Origin: Rhizopus arrhizus
Lineage: Eukaryota; Mucoromycota; Mucoromycetes; Mucorales; Rhizopodaceae
NCBI GenBank assembly: GCA_024220505.1
Contig: JAKZZE010000029.1
Span: 310,001-374,000 of the forward strand
Length of the DNA stretch: 64,000 nt
Direction: 5' to 3'
Shown here: in pieces, positions 46,248 to 57,212 of the stretch
How the letters are laid out: each line of letters begins with the position of its first letter
How positions within the stretch are numbered: position 1 is the stretch's first letter
The notes under the pieces: generated by a model
Told to the model about the DNA's origin: nothing
Database searches by the model: none
Seen by the model: only the letters and a program-made list of their open reading frames with translations
Translations under genes and position numbers: made by a program

Positions 46248-48552
46248 TTATGATGGAGCTGCAATCATGTCCAATACATTTTCTTCAGCAACATAATTTA
46301 AGTTTACTAGATCTTTTAATGAAGGTTCAATCTCTTTCTCTCTTTCTTCTTTTTCTGTCATCATTTTGGTTTTCTTTGAACGTATCAGCTCAAGAGCATA
46401 CATGGCCTTTGCAGTGTCATCTTGATGAACTGCTTCGAATAGTAATTGGTTCAAAGTATTCTCTTTATCAGCAAAGGCATGATCTACATATTTAGCCTGG
46501 ATGTAGGTCAATCTTTCTTCACGGTTACTGGTAATAGACGAGGGTTGTGTAAGACGAGGGTCCCATATGGCATTTGCTTGAGCATTACCCATACATTTTA
46601 GATATTCAATGACCTCTGATGTATAGCAAGCACTGTCTAGTTTTAATGATCTTACTTTTGATATATGAGTACCAAGGCTTCGATGAATACCTGAGCACTC
46701 TACATGTACAAAATGAGTCAAAGGGGAAAAAAAAAAAGTAACTCTATTTCTTTTACCAATACATAACAGGATACCCAAATTAAGGGAACACCAATCAGGA
46801 TCCTTTGCTCCACAATCAGCACAAAAATGGTTTGATGGATCTAGCCTAAGTGTATCTAATAATTCTTTAATGGCAGCTATATCAAATTGTGCATAAAAAC
46901 TTTCACTGGATGGCTTGGTCGTTATATTGTTTTGGTCATGATTGGATGAAGAAGGAGACTTTGTATAGTTTCCAAAATGAAATCCAGACCATCTCGATCG
47001 AAGGCTTGTTCCTGTTGGCAAACAAGGCACATCCAGTGACTTATCACTGCTATCGTTACTTTCAACATTGGTGTGTTTATCAGCCGCAACCGATTTAAGC
47101 ACTACACTCAAGGAACGGACGTGTCGACTGGATCGTTTTTTCTTGTTGTTGGTAAGGGCGGGTGATGTCATTGTTGTCGTCTGCGTTTTTGGGATGGGCG
47201 TAGAAGTAGAAGGGGAGATGATAAAGGACTTCAAGTTGGCATAGCTACTTGTTCCGTTGAGGACACTTTCTATTGAATTTTGTATGGTTGACATCCAGTA
47301 TTCTGCCTCTTCTTGTGAAGTGGCTTGGTATATTCTTCGCATCAGGGGTGTGATCACTTCAAAGCAAAAACGACGTTCTGAATTCCTTGCTTCACGAACA
47401 GTAGCAAATCGTAGGTTGATGGGTCCATTGTGAGGTTCGAGTTGTTTCTTCCAGTTGGTGTATTCATATAATTGGCCACCACTCAAAACACACCAATACC
47501 TAACATTTTTTTGTAAAAATTAGTATTCATCAATCAAGTGGGAAGAAAAGAGGGGGTTCTTTTAACTTGTGCCATGTTTGTGTAGAAGACTTTACATCAA
47601 ATCCTGAACTCTTTGATGGTTTTGATGTAGCAAATAGGAAGCCCTCCTTCTTGCGACCCAAAAGTGAATTGTATCTGCCTTGTGTCTGCTCCAAATCTCG
47701 TATACCTTTAAACTTATCCTCAATGACACTTGGATCAATTTCTGCAGATAGGACAGAGGAAGAAGAAGTACAGGATGATCTCGTATCAGAAATGCTTGGG
47801 CGTCTTTTTCTATCCAGATTTTCCTGGGTGATCATGCTCTCTAGTTCTTTTCGTTTGTTGGCTCGTTCTGTCATCTTTATTGAATATTTGAGTGAATTTT
47901 CTGATAATAAGGCAACAAGCAAGTCAAGACCAGGTTTAACTGAGGCGACATTTTGTGCAGTGGACTCAAAGTAATTGAGTTCTCGGACAATGTGATTTGT
48001 AATGTGCAAAAGAATGTCATGTTCCTTTCGACCTCCGTGCAAGTCGACCAAGAATCCCAGATAATCAAAACGTGCGAGATCAAACTTCAGTTTCCGAGTC
48101 AGCTGCTTTTCTTCGTTCTGTGTTCGTTTCAGATACTTTGCCAAGACAGCGTAATAATCTTTGCTTTCTTCTTCAAACTGACGTCTTTTTAATTCCGCAG
48201 CTTTGATATCTTGCTCATACAAGTTCTTCATAGGTTCTAGTAACTGAAAGGATAACGAGTGATCCAATCTGCGTCGTTCTTCGATGATCTTGGACCATGC
48301 ATCGTTCAAATAGTGGCTCATAAGAGGTTCGACACATTCAACTTCTCTTAGGGTTTCCATTAATTCTTCATCCGCTTTTGTCATTTGCTTTCTAGCCTCT
48401 AAAGAGATACCAACTGCTTTTATGATTCGTTTTAATCGTGTTTTTAATGTTGCAGTACGGCTTTCGAGATCATTGATTGTTGCTCTAAATAACGGACCAT
48501 CTTCCAAGCATTCAATGTTGGATAAAGAGTCGATTTCTTGCTTTGACTCCAT
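46248..48552 (-). CDS. BAR-PH-ArfGAP protein (ACAP/ASAP-like)
   Basis: Exons 48552-47567, 47499-46757 and 46699-46248 join in frame to 726 residues. BAR domain about 10-240 (RATINDLESRTATLKTRLKR, KYLKRTQNEEKQLTRKLKFD). PH domain about 300-420 (KEGFLFATS, WHKYWCVLSGGQLYEY, NSERRFCFEVITP). ArfGAP about 540-660 with the zinc finger CADCGAKDPDW...LLCIECSGIHRSLG, including the catalytic Arg of HRSLG. These proteins sense membrane curvature and trigger GTP hydrolysis on Arf in endocytic or Golgi traffic. Only the start of an ankyrin-like segment (NQLLFEAVHQDDTAKAMYAL) is left at the C-terminus, unlike ACAP/ASAP with full ankyrin repeats. Confidence 0.92.
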
Positions 48553-48694
48553 ATGATTTGATTATAAAAAGAAAAACAAAAACAAAAAAAAAGGTAAAAT
48601 AAATAAAAATAAAATTTTAATCTTTTTTTCTACTCTCATGCGGATATTCGCCATATATAGTAATGGTTAAAGGTAACAATTATTATTTATTTAT

Positions 48695-51345
48695 TCACAC
48701 ATGGTTAATACTTTTAATGAGATTCAACGCACTTCCTTTCTTGAACCAGCCAATCTGATCTTGACTCATTGTATGTTTGGCATCAATCGTAATCTTACTT
48801 CCATCAGGTTTTGTCACAATCAATTGCACTGGTTTACCAGGCGCAATATTCTTTACACCCACCGTTTCAATCACATCCCCACCAGAGATCTTTTCATAAT
48901 CATTTTCATTCACAAACGTCAGTGGTAAAACACCTTGCTTTTTCAAATTGGTTTCATGAATACGAGCAAATGATCTCGAGATAATAAGTGGACAGCCCAA
49001 ATAACGGACTTGTAAAGCAGCATGTTCACGAGCAGATCCTTCACCATAGTTGTGCTAAACAAAAATGTATCACTCAATTATCTCTGCTCTATTTTTTTCT
49101 TTTTATAAAAAAAAACTTACATCGGCAATCACCATCCAGTCAATATTCTGACTTTTGTAACTCTTGGCAACTTCAGGAATGGTATCTTCTTTATTGGTGG
49201 TGATATCCAAGACTGAATTCACTTTTCCAGTATCAGCATTTAATGCACCAATCAAGGTATTTTCTGAAATGTTTTGCAAGTGTCCCTTGTACTTTAACCA
49301 AGGTCCAGCAGCTGAGATGTGATCGGTAGTACACTTGCCCTTGACCTTTACCAAGACGCGGATATCTTTGAATTCATCACCATGCCAAGGTTCGAATGCT
49401 TCCAAAGCTTGTAAACGGTTGGATTGAGGATCAATGTTGATTTGTACAGAGGCATCAGGTGTAGGGGTAGGGGCAGGAGGTTCATAGGTATCACGACCAG
49501 CCTCAAATCCTTCGCGAGGAAGATCATCCCCCGTAGGAGGATTGAACCTGAATTCGTGTCCGTTCTTGTCCAACAAGACATCTGTCATTGGATTGAAAGA
49601 GAGATTGCCAGCGAATGCCATGGCAGTCACAATCTCAGGAGCAGCTAAAAAGTTCATTGTCTGAGGATTACCGTCGTTTCGACTGCGAAAGTTACGGTTG
49701 AAGGAAGTCAAAATCGCGTTTTCTTCTCCCTTCTTTTCCGAACGCTTCCACTGTCCAATACAGGGACCACAGGCATTGGCCAACACTTGTCCGCCAGCCT
49801 CTTCAAATACCTCTTGCTGACCGTCACGTTCGATAGTGGCACGGATCTGTTCAGAACCGGGGGTGACCAAGAAGGGTGTCTTTAAAGAGACACCGGCAGT
49901 AGAAGCTTGCTTGACAAGAGAGGCAGCACGTGACATATCCTGGTATGAAGAGTTGGTACAACTACCGATAAGAGAGGCGCTCAGCTCATCTTTCCATCCA
50001 TTTTGTTGAATAAAGTCCTTGAATTTGCTGAGGGGTGTACTTAAATCAGGTGTAAAGGGACCGTTGATGTGGGGTTCGACTTCAGACAAGTTGATTTCAA
50101 TCAATTGATCATAGTGAGCACCAGCATCAGCACGTAAAAAGTGGGCATTGCTATCAGCAGCTTGGCTCACAGGGGATCTTCCGGTGGCCCTCAAGTAGGC
50201 GCTCATGTTGTTTGCATAAGGAAAGACAGAGGTTGTGGCGCCTACTTCAGCACCCATGTTACAAATAGTAGCCATACCAGTACAAGACAGACTTTCTACA
50301 CCTTCACCAAAGTATTCAATAATGTGACCAGTACCTCCACGCACAGTGAGTTGACCAGCAAGCTTCAAAATGACGTCTTTAGGACTAGCCCAGGGACCCA
50401 AACTACCTGTTAATTTAACACCAATCACATTAGGCGCCTTTAATTCCCAAGGAATATTAGCCATAGCATCAACAGCATCAGCACCTCCTACACCAATAGC
50501 AATCATACCCAGACCACCTACAAACAAACTTGAGCATGTACTCTTGTTTTTTTTTTTTGTTCAATCTAGAAACTTACCAGCGTTAGGAGTATGACTATCT
50601 GTACCCAACATAAGACCACCAGGGGCAGCATAGTTTTCCAGAACGATTTGATGAATAATACCACTTCCTGGCTTCCAAAATGCAATACCATACTTTTTGG
50701 CACCACTTTCCAAAAAGTCGAAAATTTCCTTGTTGGTAACGATCGATTGAGCTACATCTTTATCAGCCCCTTCATGAGCAGCAATCAAGTGATCACAGTG
50801 AACTGAAGTAGGAACGGCTGTTGTAGGCATACCAGATAACATGAACTGAAGAAGAGCCATTTGAGCAGAGGCATCTTTATAAAAAAAAAAAGGTTAGCTC
50901 ATGTTCCCTGCTTTCCTTCTTTTTTGACAGAATAGTTTACCTTGCATTGCGACACGATCTATTGAAGATGGGTTAGAAATACATTGACATTTAGATTTGT
51001 TTTTATTTTACCAGGAGACAGCTTTAAATAAGTTTCACCACGAACAGGTACCGTTTCTTCAGGATTAGCCAAGTGAGAATAAACAATCTTTTCAGCCAAG
51101 GTCAGTGGACGTTGATCCAAAATGCGTTTGACAAGTTCAAGATTTTTATTCAACTTTGCGTAGGGTGGAGTGATCGATGAACAATCCTTTTCTACTACTG
51201 GGTTGTGTTGCGTAGCGAATGTGCGCTTGAGTGCATTTCGGACGATCAATCGGTGAGGCACCTAATAGAAATTGTTGATTCATATGCAATGAATTGTTCT
51301 CTCTCTTTTGATCCTTACCCGACTTGTTAAATAAGCAGATATCAT
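48695..51345 (-). CDS. Mitochondrial aconitate hydratase
   Basis: Six exons (51345-51319, 51261-51012, 50958-50941, 50874-50578, 50517-49121, 49054-48695) join in frame to 782 residues, the aconitase length. The 9-codon first exon plus exon 2 makes a basic mitochondrial presequence ([20 protein letters not shown]). The [4Fe-4S] ligands are in SCTNSSYQD and ACGPCIGQW; substrate residues lie in [16 protein letters not shown] and the swivelling domain [14 protein letters not shown]. The enzyme interconverts citrate and isocitrate in the TCA cycle. Exon 3 is an 18-nt microexon coding DRVAMQ-like residues, and its in-frame nature is required by the conserved SPDRVAMQDASAQMA reading. Confidence 0.97.
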
Positions 51346-51639
51346 ATAAAAAGAGTGAGGGGTGAGAAAGAGTGAAAAAGAAGAGGGAAAAGGTTTTAGG
51401 ATAAAGTGTTGACATTTTTATTGTCCAGATGATCTTTTATCTATTACCTGATAAAGAAGGCATCGGAGATAAAAATGAAATCTTTTATTTTGATTTGTTA
51501 TTCCTATTTAAGGTTTTGCTTGACATTTACGTTGATTGGATTCAACCTGATGCCAATCATCTTGAATATCTAGTAAACCACACAAAAAGCCTTTTTTTTT
51601 TTTTCCTCTTTTTTTTTTCCTCTTTTTTTTTTTTCTTGA

Positions 51640-52100
51640 TTACTCTGTTGACTTTACACATTTTACCAGTTTGGTTTTAAAGTGAGCAAATTCTAAAGCT
51701 TCTGCTGCTGTTGGTCTCATTTGTGGATTCATAGACAGTAATGTTTTGAAGGTTTTAACGTTCTGAGTGACAACAACCTGTGAAAGGCTGTCATTAATTT
51801 TACACTGCATCAATACACCATTTACGATTCATACAATCTTTTAAGCCATGAAGCACATATTTCTGTTGGACATATTATAAGTCGTACCAAGACAAGCTAA
51901 TAAGAATAGTTCATATATCCAAGATGTTCCCATTATTTTATATATTGTGCCTAGTTGTGATATTCTATCCCTTCTATTCAATATCACTTTTCTACTAAAA
52001 AGTTCAAATATAATATGATTATAGACATACCTTGTATCATTCTATTGATATAATCCTACCTTTACTCAATGCTTTAATTACTCCATAAGATATGGTACCC
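51640..52100 (-). pseudogene. Decayed CDK-like protein kinase (CTK1/CDK9-type) relic
   Basis: On the minus strand 52030-51950 reads FELFSRKVILNRRDRISQLG and TIYKIMGTSW, clearly the CDK stretch FELFTRKPIFQG..EISQL..IYEIMGTPT. 51782-51643 reads KTFKTLLSMNPQMRPTAAEA LEFAHFK, the CDK C-lobe end, after an intact-looking CACAG splice acceptor. Between them, in-frame stops and frameshifts interrupt the sequence, and the conserved P of GTPT is lost. The ATP-binding and catalytic loops are missing or unrecognisable upstream. I infer a dead 3' fragment of a transcription-type CDK gene. No restored version is attempted. Confidence 0.6.
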
Positions 52101-52938
52101 AACGTTAGGGGCATGTATCATAGCTGGACATTCTCTTTTTGATATAATTGACTATCTCGACTTTTCTCTCTCTCTTTCTCTGTATGTCTATCATGTTTCT
52201 CCTTACTTAATCTATTTTATCATGTCTTCTTTATCCAACTTGTCTGTTTCTTTTTTCAAATACAACAGATGCGTCTTTATTTGTTTAGATAGAAATCTCG
52301 AATTCACACCATACGCTAATTCTGATACATCTGTCCTTCTTTTGTCATTATTTTATCCTTCTCGGATTGTGAAACTAGTAATAATGACGACAAAGAAGGC
52401 AAATTGCTACACTATTAACGATGATAACGGTGACAGTAACTATAGTAGTTTGACTATAAATAAAGAATAAAAGCTGATATTGTTTCTTGCAGCAGTTGAT
52501 GGTGATTAAAAGATATTTATTGCTGAATTTGTAATTGTCATTCTTTCCTCGGGTGATCAGTTCTTTCTGTTTGACCACTACGCTCTCTGCTTGATTCTTA
52601 AGAATCAAAAGGATCTCGCTTGTCATTTGCTCATAACAATCATTTGATCGTGTGTTTCTATGTCAGACTTACTAATTCATCATTTACATCGAATGTTACT
52701 GTTATGGTAGCGACATTTCATCTAATCATATACCTTTTTGTCTTGTATGTTCATGGCTTCTCACTGGCTATTATTGAATTTAAACCATCATCTCAATTAA
52801 ATATTTTTTGGGCACTTGAAACTAATTGCAAATCCTTCAAGTGATGCTTTACATGACTAGTTTATTGCGCGATTATTGCCTTAATCATTTAAATCTTTCT
52901 TTATCTCTTCAGTTTTATTACATCTCATAATCATATAA
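52101..52938. other. AT-rich spacer
   Basis: Between the kinase relic and the left inverted arm I see only T-rich and AT-rich DNA. No gene is supported. Confidence 0.5.
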
Positions 52939-54224
52939 TCGCTTTATATATTTATTAGATATCATCCTTTCATATTTGGATTTATCGAAATATCACAAGT
53001 CGTGATCAAAGACAAAAGAAAAGAGGTTGTCCATTGCAAACAAAGTATGTTTTATAGTCAAAACATAGATAAAGTTATCTAACACTGACCATATAACATA
53101 TGTTTGTCTATTGCTTCCTTTCCTTTCACCAACTCATCCTCAATATGTCCTCATGATCACTGTCGTATGAACCCTCTTTACTGGTGCTTTGTTTGCTTCA
53201 TGTTTGAATCCATATTTTGTTTCCTATGCAATGACATGACCTCTTTCTTATCCTTGCTATAAATACAAAAGATGTCATATCACATCATATTTGATTCAAT
53301 AGCTACAACAATTCGTTTGCAAGCCTATCATATTGAATATATCATTGCTTTTCCTCCCACTCTTTAGCTTTAACCAGTGTACTTTCAAAATCCATACAGA
53401 ACACTTTTTTCTTTTTTTTCTCTTTCTTTTTTTTTTTTTGTGAAGCATATCAGCAAATATATTTTACACTACTTCTTTGTATCTTGTAGAAAAGAAAAGT
53501 CGAATACAGAAAACTATAAAAGTGAATCTATGAGAGTCGAGATTGAAAGACGGAAACAAAATTCCAAGCTGTCTCAGCTTTTTTTTTTTTTCTTTTGACT
53601 TTTCTGTCTTGGGAATTCTTCAAGTCTAAAGCAAGTTCCACACTTTGGTTCGGTCAGGGTCGTCAAGTTATATACTCTGCTTTCTTTTAGAAAAGCTTTG
53701 TTCATTATTTCTTGTAATTAGCTTTTGTTATTAGAAAATAAAAGTAAATGAAAAATAAAAAATAAAAAGCATGGACAATGTGTCAAGTTAACTCTTTTGT
53801 GGATAAATTATTACACTCAACCAGTATGGAATCATTCTATTAATATCATATCCATATACAAGAGTCGTACCTATTGTCACAGTGATACAGTGTAACGATT
53901 TAAAAAGGGATACTTGAATCGCCGTTTTGCTCATGATGCACTCACTTTAGAATCCGTTTCTCTTTTACCCTTTTCTGAATTTGGTCATCTCGTACACAGT
54001 CAGTCTGCAAAGACTCAACCTACTTGCTTACTTTTCCATATATGCTGATGTCTCTTTATTATATTCTCAATTGCATCTAGAATCGTTATATAAAAAGAGA
54101 GAGAGCAAACACATTCTATTTTTTTATTTCATCGACATGTAAATAAAAATAAAACAACCTTTTATTCGCTACAACGTCTATTAGTTACATGCTATCATCT
54201 ATGCTTATAAGCAAGTAAGCGATA
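52939..54224 (+). mobile_element. Left arm of a 1.29-kb inverted repeat pair
   Basis: This segment is found again in reverse complement at 58511-59804 with high identity over its whole length. Both copies share the same ends: TCGCTT at one end and AAGCGA at the other, a 6-bp inverted terminus. Flanking DNA differs on both sides, so each looks like a separate insertion of one element. It contains TATAAATA at 53258-53265 and AATAAA-type signals near 53740-53765. The only shared frame is a Phe/Lys-rich low-complexity stretch. No transposase is seen, so it is non-autonomous or a solo terminal repeat. No clear target-site duplication. Confidence 0.85.
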
Positions 54225-54870
54225 TGTCACCAAGTTCCTTAAAAGGAAGGTGAAAAGAGGAAGTAGGTGTAAGTATGGTTACACGATATGCCTTATTAGT
54301 CTAGCTTACTTGCTTGCCTTTAGCTTTTTTACTCATCCCTCCTCATTCTCCATCATTCCTACAAACATACTTTCTCTTAACCAAATAGCTTTAGACATAT
54401 AAAAAGCAGAAAAAAAAGGAAACAGCCAAACAAAAGAACAGTAATATTTACTTTTTCATCTCTTGTCTTCATCTGAATGCAAACCTGCATGTGAAAAACA
54501 AAAAACAAAAGAAGCTTTCTAAAATAAAAATAAAAAAGGAAAGCAGACAAAGCATACTATTAATATACTGAGTACTTAGCATACATACTGACTGAATAAC
54601 AAAATAAAATAAAAGACTTGGTTCATCACTCATTAGATTCCTCTTGAGAATTTTGACTTAGGAATCTCAACTTTACCACCAGCTTTGTTCTTTTTGTTTT
54701 TCTTTTTCTTTGCTTTGGCAATTATACACTACCTAGTCTTATGTTTATTTCATTACACAACTTGACTTTTCATTTAAAAGAGTAGAGATGGTATTAGAGG
54801 AATGCTTAGTATAATAAATGGTTTAAAAACAAACAAATGGCTTAGGCAAAAAGCGAAAGGTAAAAGACAA

Positions 54871-54885
54871 GAGCAATATTTAGGA

Positions 54886-54928
<43 letters not shown>

Positions 54929-55363
54929 CAAAAGTGATTTTTCATTTTTATTTAATATAAAAAAAAGCTGACATTGTTAGCCATATTTTCAAAACGAAAA
55001 TATGTTTCCAGGCACCGCCACGTGGAGGCCATGTCTTTAAGTGCCCTTCGCTTTCGTCCTAGTTATACTGCAGAGGAAATCGACATTGACTCAGCAACTT
55101 GATGGGAGGAGCGGTTCTCCCACCAAGTCCCGGGCAATGAACAAAACGCCAACAGTTACAAAGAAGAAAATGATTTTGTAATTTGGCTCCTCCTTTTATA
55201 CTTTTTTTCTTTAGAAAAATTATTTGAAAAGAGGTCACTTTCTTAACAGTCAAACCAAAGTCACTTGCAGCAAAAGAATTTCATTTGTTCCTTTGGTTAC
55301 ATACGAGTACTAATTCAGTAATTTTCTTTTCCTTCATTCCTTGTTCAAAATTAAATATTGCTC
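54871..55363 (-). mobile_element. Ribozyme-bearing unit C with 12-bp terminal inverted repeats and an A tract
   Basis: GAGCAATATTTA at 54871-54882 is inverted exactly at 55352-55363, bounding a 493-bp unit. Read on the minus strand it has a TATAAAAGGAG box (near 55203-55193), a GC-richer leader, the HDV-like ribozyme (55046-54970), AATAAA (54952-54947) and, 18 nt later, 41 consecutive A (54928-54888). The last feature resembles a polyadenylated RNA copied back into DNA. The terminal repeats might be chance in AT-rich DNA. Outside the ribozyme it has no clear similarity to the 1.4-kb repeat. Confidence 0.5.
54970..55046 (-). ncRNA. HDV-like self-cleaving ribozyme (copy C)
   Basis: Minus strand. 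P1: GGGCACT (55046-55040) with GGTGCCT, with G-U wobbles at the cleavage end and the inner end. P2: GACAT (55035-55031) with ATGTC (54974-54970). P3 GCC/GGC with L3 TCCACGT identical to copy A. P1.1 CC/GG kept. P4 is a different 8-bp hairpin, ATATTTTC with GAAAATAT around a GTTTT loop. J4/2 GGCTAACA is kept, with the catalytic C opposite plus-strand G54980. Similarity to copy A starts and stops at the ribozyme limits, so the structure itself is what is conserved. Activity inferred. Confidence 0.88.
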
Positions 55364-57106
55364 CTTGTTCTAAATAATTCAACAGCATAGTCCGTATTAA
55401 TACTCCTTTCCATTCACTTTATGCGGCGCTCCGTACAAAAATAAGATAGCTTTTGGACTGATAACTAAACTCACGGACCTTATTCGCTAAAATTCGTCTG
55501 AGATGACTTCGGAATATAGAATTTATAGCTTTTTGTCGACAATATAATACAAACAGCTCACTATATTTCACTATACAAAAGAATCATTTTTCAATAAATA
55601 CAAATATTGGATATTTACCCTACCAACGATACCATAAATTCAATACAAAGTAGATTATTAGCTGTTATAAAAACTATTAATTCCTAAAAATAACCTATCA
55701 CATTTTATAACAAAAAAGCCTTATAGTTAATTTATTATATATTTTTACAGCTAGATATTATGGCATAGAGTTATGACCACAAAATTAAGCATATAAAATC
55801 TTATAATCAACAATAAAACAGAGATAATCAAGTTCATGAGAGTGAATGGGAATGTTTATGACTATTAAAGCATAATATGACTTTGTTGATTAGCTCATAT
55901 TTTGCACGTCCATATAACCCACTAATATTAAGCATACACAGTCCAAAATTCAATAATATTTAATTTAATCTCATTAAATCGTATGCATCATTATACTATT
56001 ATTCATTCAATACACTGAACATGACATATAGAAAGATTCTGCTTATTTTGTCTTCATGGATTAAAAAAAAGCTTTGGCATTCTAATCATAGGATATTTCC
56101 TTTATTAACAAGCACGGAAAGCAACTATTCACAACAACCATAGCATAAAAAGAAGAACATGTAATAAAACAATAAATCTTTTGTGATTTGCTCATTTTGA
56201 ACCAACAGCGACCCCTTCTATTCTTATTGGCCACAAAGTATTGCTTTTTCCGAATTTGTACAGTTTGTGAAGTATTAGCAAGAAATCAGTTGTAAACATG
56301 TCAAATGTAAAGGAAGGAACTAAGATTCCGTCACTCATAAACTCTTCTTTCTAAACACTTTTATTACTAACCAATTTTGTTTCATACTTGCTTAATAATA
56401 TAGTTCGACTATTTCAAAAAAAATTTGATACTAACAAAATGAGAAAACTAGATGCACATCAAATAAAGCTAGATTTGCCACCAAGCGATAAAAGAACAGC
56501 AGAAGAGAACAAAGCATAGAAAGAACAACGAGATATGATATGCTCACAAAGTATCACTTGATGCTTCTTCATATTCAATTCCATACAAAGGAATGAGTAG
56601 ATAAAGGACAAGATAACCCTCTTTGATTTGATATCTTTTTGGCAAAAGTCATCATTTTATTCCATTCCTTCTTCTTTATTGTACTTGACGTGATTCATGC
56701 TAGGGAAAATAAAAGGCGTTGGTTATTTCTAGTAATAAAGTGACATATGAATTAGACTTGACTTACATTCCATAAAAGACTGTAGCATCATCATTATGCA
56801 GCACTGAATCCTAGGCTATTAATTCTGGATCAATAGAGCATTATTACACTTTTCGGAGACCTTGTGATTCTAAATCTTTTTATATGCTTCCTTGTCAACT
56901 GAGAGTGATGACTAGGTCAAAGTAGAATGATCATGTAAAACCCTAGGACTTGTGCTTCATTAGTTCTAAGGACGAATTGACTAATTTAGTATAACAACGA
57001 GCTTTATCGCATAGTTACTTACTGGTTATGTTTCAATATTATGACGATAAAGGATAGAAAATGATTGAAGATACTGGTTTGTTTTAGATTTTGACTGATG
57101 AATGAT

Positions 57107-57181
57107 ACGATAAAAGCTTGAAGAGCGAGAGAAAAAAGGATTCTCATGGTCAAAAATGTAACAAACGGACTATTTTGCAGG

Positions 57182-57212
<31 letters not shown>

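Larger units (their letters stand above)
54225..57106. other. Interior of the inverted pair, gene-poor
   Basis: AT-rich DNA holding the ribozyme unit described separately (54871-55363) and one coding relic. On the minus strand 54730-54633 reads IAKAKKKKNKKNKAGGKVEI then PKSKFSRGI and a stop, followed by AATAAA-like signals, which looks like the 3' end of a lost gene. From 55364 to 57106 I see nothing supported. Confidence 0.5.

Noticed and set aside
51146..51415. Minus-strand frame upstream of aconitase
   Set aside because: It crosses the first aconitase intron in another frame; the spliced nine-codon exon gives a proper presequence instead.
53377..53598. Shared frame in the inverted arms (KEKSNTENYKSESMRVEIER...)
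   Set aside because: Flanked by poly-Phe/Lys runs from T/A tracts, different length in the two arms, no family resemblance. Conservation is explained by the whole-arm repeat.
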